From: JAJISK01 sp046759185
GTDB taxonomy: Archaea; Thermoplasmatota; Thermoplasmata; RBG-16-68-12; JAJISG01
Length of the DNA: 63,864 nt
Reading direction: 5' to 3'
Assembly: GCA_046759185.1 (NCBI GenBank)
Contig: JBHIBO010000010.1
Span: 1 to 63,864, forward strand
The notes beneath the pieces are model-generated. The model was not told where the DNA came from, ran no database searches, and worked only from the letters and a program-made list of their open reading frames with translations. Numbering within the stretch: position 1 is the first letter of the stretch; each line of letters starts with the position of its first letter. Below are positions 60,377-63,864 of the stretch, piece by piece. The position numbers and the translations under genes are program-made.

Positions 60377-60384
60377 CTTAAATC
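60377..60384 (-). promoter_or_regulatory. TATA box of the aldolase gene
   Basis: GATTTAAG on the minus strand, about 32 bases before ATG 60348. Confidence 0.5.
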
Positions 60385-60448
60385 CGCGGCCACCCGCCAG
60401 CCTGGACTCGGAAGGGTCTCGGAGAAGCACTCTTAATCCTCGCCACGC

Positions 60449-61849
60449 ATGCTGAACAGCGTGATCGCCAACGCAGCGGACCTACTGTCCACGCCGGCCA
60501 GCGATGATCTCCGCGCTCTGCGTGGCGACGCCTTGGACTTCCTGGACATCGCCCTCAGGGCCGTGGACGCGGGGAAGCGTCTCAAGGCCCACCTCCGGAG
60601 GGAGGGGGACATCCTCGAAGCCGACGGACTTCGAATGGATTTAGGAGGGATCGAACACATCCGGCTCTTGGCCGTCGGGAAGGCAAGCATCCCTATGGCG
60701 GAGGCCGCCCTGCAGTCCGTCGAACCCAGTGAGACCCTTGTGGTCACCCACACCGACGTGGAGCTGGAGGCGCCCAACGTCGCCATCCTCCAGGCTGCCC
60801 ACCCTGTCCCAAGCGAAGACAGCCTGCGGGCGGGCCGGGACGCCCTCGCCATGGCGGCGCGCTGCGGCCCGAAGGATCTCTTTCTTGTCCTCATTTCAGG
60901 TGGCGGATCTGCCCTCCTTGAGCACTCCGAGCTGCCTCTCGACGCCCTGAAGGAGACCGGGCGGCTCCTCCTCCGGAGCGGGATGGACATCGCTGCGATG
61001 AATATTGTCCGAAAGCACCTCTCCCTCGTGAAAGGAGGTTGGCTGGGAAAGATGGCGGCCGGACGAGGCGGGGAGGTGATCGCCCTGGCCCTCAGCGATG
61101 TAATTGGGGACGATCCTTCCGGGATAGCCTCAGGCCCTACCGTTCCGGACCCATCCACGTTTGGGGATGCCCGTCAGGTCCTCAGGGAGAGTCAGATATG
61201 GGATCGGGTGTCCCCCGAGGTGCGGGAACGAATCGAGGCCGGGATTGATGGCCAGGTTCCGGAGACCCCCAAACCCGGGGACCCGGACCTGGATCGAGCC
61301 GGCTTCCGGATTGTTGGCAGTATTGCGGATGCCTGTCGCGCGGCCGTCAAGGAGGGCCAACGTCGAGGATATGCCACGCACGTCTACGGAACCCAGGTGA
61401 AGGGAGAGGCTCGCGCCGTCGCCCAAGGCCTGCTGTCCGTGGGCGTCACCGTGCAGGAGGAAGGGAGCCCGGCGGGGCCACCAGCGCTGATTGTGGCCGG
61501 TGGGGAGACGACGGTGCGGGTCCAGGGGGAAGGAGTCGGCGGAAGAAACCTCGAACTCGTCCTCGCTGCGGTGCGAGGACTGGAGGACAGGCCCATTGTC
61601 ATTCTCTCCTGCGACACGGACGGTCGTGATGGCGAAACCGATGTCGCCGGTGCCATAGCGGACGGAGAGAGCCTTGGGCGTGCCGGAGCGGGCGGCTGGG
61701 AGCCTGAGGCCTTTCAGGCCGAAAGCGACTCGTACGGTTTCTTCACGCGTCTGGGCGACGTGATCCGAGCGGGAGACACACGGACGAACGTGATGGACCT
61801 TCAGCTCCTCCTCGTGGGGCCGCACCCAGGCCGGCCAGAACCCACCTGA
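60449..61849 (+). CDS. Glycerate 2-kinase, MOFRL family
   Basis: 466 residues. VGKASIPMAEAAL near the N-terminus, LFLVLISGGGSALLE (phosphate loop), NIVRKHLSLVKGG and the C-terminal MOFRL part (SCDTDGRDGETDVAGAI) identify the archaeal glycerate kinase family, which makes 2-phosphoglycerate from glycerate and ATP. It would close the non-phosphorylative Entner-Doudoroff route to pyruvate. A TATA-like CTCTTAATC at 60429-60437 would fit a leaderless GTG at 60461 better than the ATG at 60449. Confidence 0.9.
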   Translation: MLNSVIANAADLLSTPASDDLRALRGDALDFLDIALRAVDAGKRLKAHLRREGDILEADGLRMDLGGIEHIRLLAVGKASIPMAEAALQSVEPSETLVVTHTDVELEAPNVAILQAAHPVPSEDSLRAGRDALAMAARCGPKDLFLVLISGGGSALLEHSELPLDALKETGRLLLRSGMDIAAMNIVRKHLSLVKGGWLGKMAAGRGGEVIALALSDVIGDDPSGIASGPTVPDPSTFGDARQVLRESQIWDRVSPEVRERIEAGIDGQVPETPKPGDPDLDRAGFRIVGSIADACRAAVKEGQRRGYATHVYGTQVKGEARAVAQGLLSVGVTVQEEGSPAGPPALIVAGGETTVRVQGEGVGGRNLELVLAAVRGLEDRPIVILSCDTDGRDGETDVAGAIADGESLGRAGAGGWEPEAFQAESDSYGFFTRLGDVIRAGDTRTNVMDLQLLLVGPHPGRPEPT

Positions 61850-61898
61850 GAATCAGGTCAAGACAGTAATGTAGCCTGAGGACCGGGGAGGAATTGGG

Positions 61899-62114
61899 AT
61901 GGCTCACGTCTCGTGGCTGTCCGGGGAAGTCTGGGACGGCTGGGACTGGATATTCGGGATCGGTTTCGTCCTTCTCCTCAGCACGGTTGGGTTCTGGTCT
62001 TTTCACGTTCTCTTTGTCCTGCCGCTAATCGCAGGAGTCATCTTAATCGGCATCTCCGCTTATCACGCCGAGAAGCGCTACAGGGCCCTGAAGCGGCAGG
62101 AAAGGACGACGTGA
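61899..62114 (+). CDS. Small two-helix membrane protein
   Basis: 71 residues. Two hydrophobic segments (IFGIGFVLLLSTVGFWSF and VLFVLPLIAGVILIGISAY) and a basic C-terminus (EKRYRALKRQERTT). No family recognised. Followed after 14 bases by another small membrane gene, probably in one transcript. Confidence 0.6.
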   Translation: MAHVSWLSGEVWDGWDWIFGIGFVLLLSTVGFWSFHVLFVLPLIAGVILIGISAYHAEKRYRALKRQERTT

Positions 62115-62128
62115 GGTGACCGGTACGG

Positions 62129-62344
62129 CTGAGGCAAGACACGAGAAGGTCCTCTTGGGGGCTCTTTGGGTGGCTCTCGCTCCTATTCGCCATAGGCAAT
62201 CTGGTCTTCGCGAACCTGTTCGTGCAATTCATGGGATTCATTGGCCTGCCTCTTGGCATAGGGGTTTCTGGCTCGTTGAATCTCTTGGTGGCCGTTTTCC
62301 TCATCAGGCGAAGGGCTAGTCCCGCAGAGTCTGTCCGGATCTGA
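62129..62344 (+). CDS. Small membrane protein, probable CTG start or 5' frameshift
   Basis: A frame without ATG/GTG/TTG at its front encodes two clear helices (WGLFGWLSLLFAIGNLVFAN and GFIGLPLGIGVSGSLNLLVAVFLI) and a basic end (RRRASPAESVRI), with TGA at 62342-62344. Starting at CTG 62129 gives 71 residues, with GAGGTGA about 10 bases upstream. Alternatively GTG 62116 in another frame plus a one-base insertion would give a similar protein. The GTG frame itself loses the hydrophobic character and is not coding throughout. Confidence 0.5.
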   Translation: MRQDTRRSSWGLFGWLSLLFAIGNLVFANLFVQFMGFIGLPLGIGVSGSLNLLVAVFLIRRRASPAESVRI

Positions 62345-62507
62345 GTTGGCCTCCTGCCCAGTCTCCATCGTCCGCCCAGCTTAGGATCATGACGCATTTC
62401 GGAAGACCCATGGTCCTCTATATTGCCTCCATCCACATTCCTGGGGACATGAAGGTGGCTCTGAGGATGAGGTTGATTCGCCGTTCGGGTGCGTAGAGGG
62501 GGGATGC

Positions 62508-63864
62508 ATGGCTGAATCGATTCTCATCCGGACTCTCGCCTGTCTGTTTCTCATCTTCTTGATGGGGAATGCGCATCTTGCCCTGGGTCAGGACTCCGGC
62601 CAAGGCGAAGGCCGGTACGAATTCCTCTTTGAATTTGGCTCCCCTGTTACGGCTGACTTGGGTGAGCTTACCTTCCCCAGAGGAGTCGCAACTGATAGCC
62701 TGGGTAGGGTCCTCGTTGCGGATACGGAGAATCACCGTATTCAGATAGCAGACAGGAACGGCAGCTTCTTGTCGAGTGTGGGTTCGCGGGGGCGCGGTGA
62801 TGGGGAGCTATTCCGGCCTCATGGCATTGCCGTGGACAGCACGGATAGGATCATCGTCGCCGACACGTTCAACGATCGGATCCAGGTCTTCGACGCCGCC
62901 GGAAACTTCTTGACCAAGTTTGGGGCAGAAGGCATCGGCGACGGAGAATTCAATTCCCCCAGCGGCGTTGTAGTGGACAGATCTGATAGGATCATTGTTT
63001 CAGACACCAACAATCACAGGGTCCAGGTGTTCGACTCAGCTGGCAACTTCATCTCGACGCTAGGAAGACCTGGATCCGGAGATGGCGAGTTTCAGTTTCC
63101 GAAGGGTCTAGCTGTAGACAGCTCGAACAACATTCTCGTCGCCGACACGTTCAACAATCGGATCCAGGTTTTCGACTCAGACACGAGCTTCCTGTTCAGG
63201 TTCGGCTCGATGGGTTCCGGGCTCGGCAAGTTGAGTTTTCCCGAAGGTATCGCTGTCGATGACCTGAACCGGATTCTCGTATCAGAGCGGGGGAATCAAC
63301 GTGTTCAGATATTTGACGCAGGTGGCGACTTCCACAATAGTTTCGGATCTCTCGGCACGGGCCAAGGGCGGTTTGTTGATCCCCTGGGCGTTGCCGCGAG
63401 TACCACCAGCATCTTCGTGGCCGACAGTGGCAACCACCGCATCCAGGTGTTCAATCTCAATGGAGTCTTTCTTGCAGAATTCGGATCTCCGATTGTCCCC
63501 GATCCGACTGAGTTTGAATTCCCTTTGGGCATAGCCGTCGATCGCTGGGACAACATACTCGTAGCCGATACGGGTAACAATCGTATCCAGAAGTTCGACT
63601 CTTCCGGGAACTTCCTCAACATGTTCGGGTCAAGGGGCGCTGGCGATGGGGACTTCTTCGGCCCCGTTGCAGCTGCAGTCGACAGCTTGGGCCGTGTAAT
63701 TGTAGCTGAGGTAATCAACAATCGTATTCAGCTCCTCAATGCAGCCGGAGGTTATCTGAGTAAGTTCGGTTCCAACGGCGAGGGCGACGGACAGTTCCGC
63801 GCCCCTAGCGGCATTGCCGTGGACAGCGAGGATAGGATCATCGTCGCCGACGCGAACAACGATC
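62508..63864 (+). CDS. Secreted NHL-repeat protein (3' truncated by window end)
   Basis: Open from ATG 62508 to the last base, at least 452 residues. A signal peptide (ILIRTLACLFLIFLMGNAHLA) is followed by about eight and a half NHL repeats of roughly 47 residues, each with a pattern like GIAVDSxDRIIVADTxNNRIQVFD and GxFLxxFGSxGxGDGEF. These build a beta-propeller, probably exposed on the cell surface. Codon use is less GC-biased than in the housekeeping genes. ATG 62504 is out of frame. Confidence 0.9.
   Translation, partial: MAESILIRTLACLFLIFLMGNAHLALGQDSGQGEGRYEFLFEFGSPVTADLGELTFPRGVATDSLGRVLVADTENHRIQIADRNGSFLSSVGSRGRGDGELFRPHGIAVDSTDRIIVADTFNDRIQVFDAAGNFLTKFGAEGIGDGEFNSPSGVVVDRSDRIIVSDTNNHRVQVFDSAGNFISTLGRPGSGDGEFQFPKGLAVDSSNNILVADTFNNRIQVFDSDTSFLFRFGSMGSGLGKLSFPEGIAVDDLNRILVSERGNQRVQIFDAGGDFHNSFGSLGTGQGRFVDPLGVAASTTSIFVADSGNHRIQVFNLNGVFLAEFGSPIVPDPTEFEFPLGIAVDRWDNILVADTGNNRIQKFDSSGNFLNMFGSRGAGDGDFFGPVAAAVDSLGRVIVAEVINNRIQLLNAAGGYLSKFGSNGEGDGQFRAPSGIAVDSEDRIIVADANND

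Noticed and set aside
62116..62319. GTG-started 67-codon frame
   Set aside because: It loses hydrophobic character where the other frame has two clear helices, so at most its first codons may be genuine if an indel exists.
1..63864. CRISPR arrays, rRNA genes and prophage
   Set aside because: No regularly spaced repeats, no rRNA-like sequence and no capsid or terminase genes were seen on either strand.

Overview
The window is a GC-rich stretch of archaeal chromosome. It carries eukaryote-type ribosomal proteins (S4e, L32e, L19e, L18, L30), aIF1, the RNase P subunit Rnp1, membrane LonB, NadM, RfcL, Taw1 and the aconitase-X phosphomevalonate dehydratase of the archaeal mevalonate pathway. A TATA-like box lies about 25-30 bases before many start codons, so many genes look leaderless. 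Gene content points to a euryarchaeal, probably Thermoplasmata-like, lineage. That placement is inference from content; no search was run.

Layout. 1-8.3 kb: the end of a PKD surface protein, a CoA-binding protein, an ACT regulator divergent from trpB2, then a hydantoinase/oxoprolinase pair (hyuA-hyuB) followed by a TctA-family permease. 8.3-16.8 kb: a broken small membrane gene, an MFS transporter, NRDE/TANGO2, an integral membrane protein, nadM-lonB, an unknown membrane protein and three tandem Ras/Rab-like GTPases. 17.0-31.1 kb: the full S10/spc-type ribosomal operon L3-L4-L23-L2-S19-L22-S3-L29-aIF1-Rnp1-S17-L14-L24-S4e-L5-S14-S8-L6-L32e-L19e-L18-S5-L30-L15-SecY. 31.1-46.9 kb: small accessory genes, argF, an intron-containing tRNA-His, ileS, a four-gene overlapping operon (UPF0200, COG1325, phosphomevalonate dehydratase large subunit, small subunit fused to Nudix), pdxS, a NOG1-like GTPase, a site-2 protease, taw1 and rfcL. 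46.9-48.8 kb: a serine-recombinase locus whose reading frame is broken. 48.9-54.9 kb: trehalose genes (otsB, treT, otsA-otsB fusion) around a cyclase and an FKBP isomerase. 55.0-61.8 kb: enzymes that together could form a non-phosphorylative Entner-Doudoroff route (glucose dehydrogenase, IlvD/Edd dehydratase, KDG-type aldolase, aldehyde dehydrogenase, glycerate kinase). 61.9-63.9 kb: two small membrane proteins and the start of a secreted NHL-repeat protein.

Main points of interest: a 28-nt bulge-helix-bulge intron inside the T loop of tRNA-His; six genes whose conserved N-termini begin only at CTG, GTA or ATC codons, several with 4-nt stop/start overlaps or a good Shine-Dalgarno; matching SAP-like modules on the N-termini of both L4 and L32e; a histone-H1-like tail on S3; a Nudix domain fused to the phosphomevalonate dehydratase small subunit; a trio of Ras-like GTPases, each with its own promoter; and a recombinase whose zinc finger and second DNA-binding domain lie in the +1 frame.
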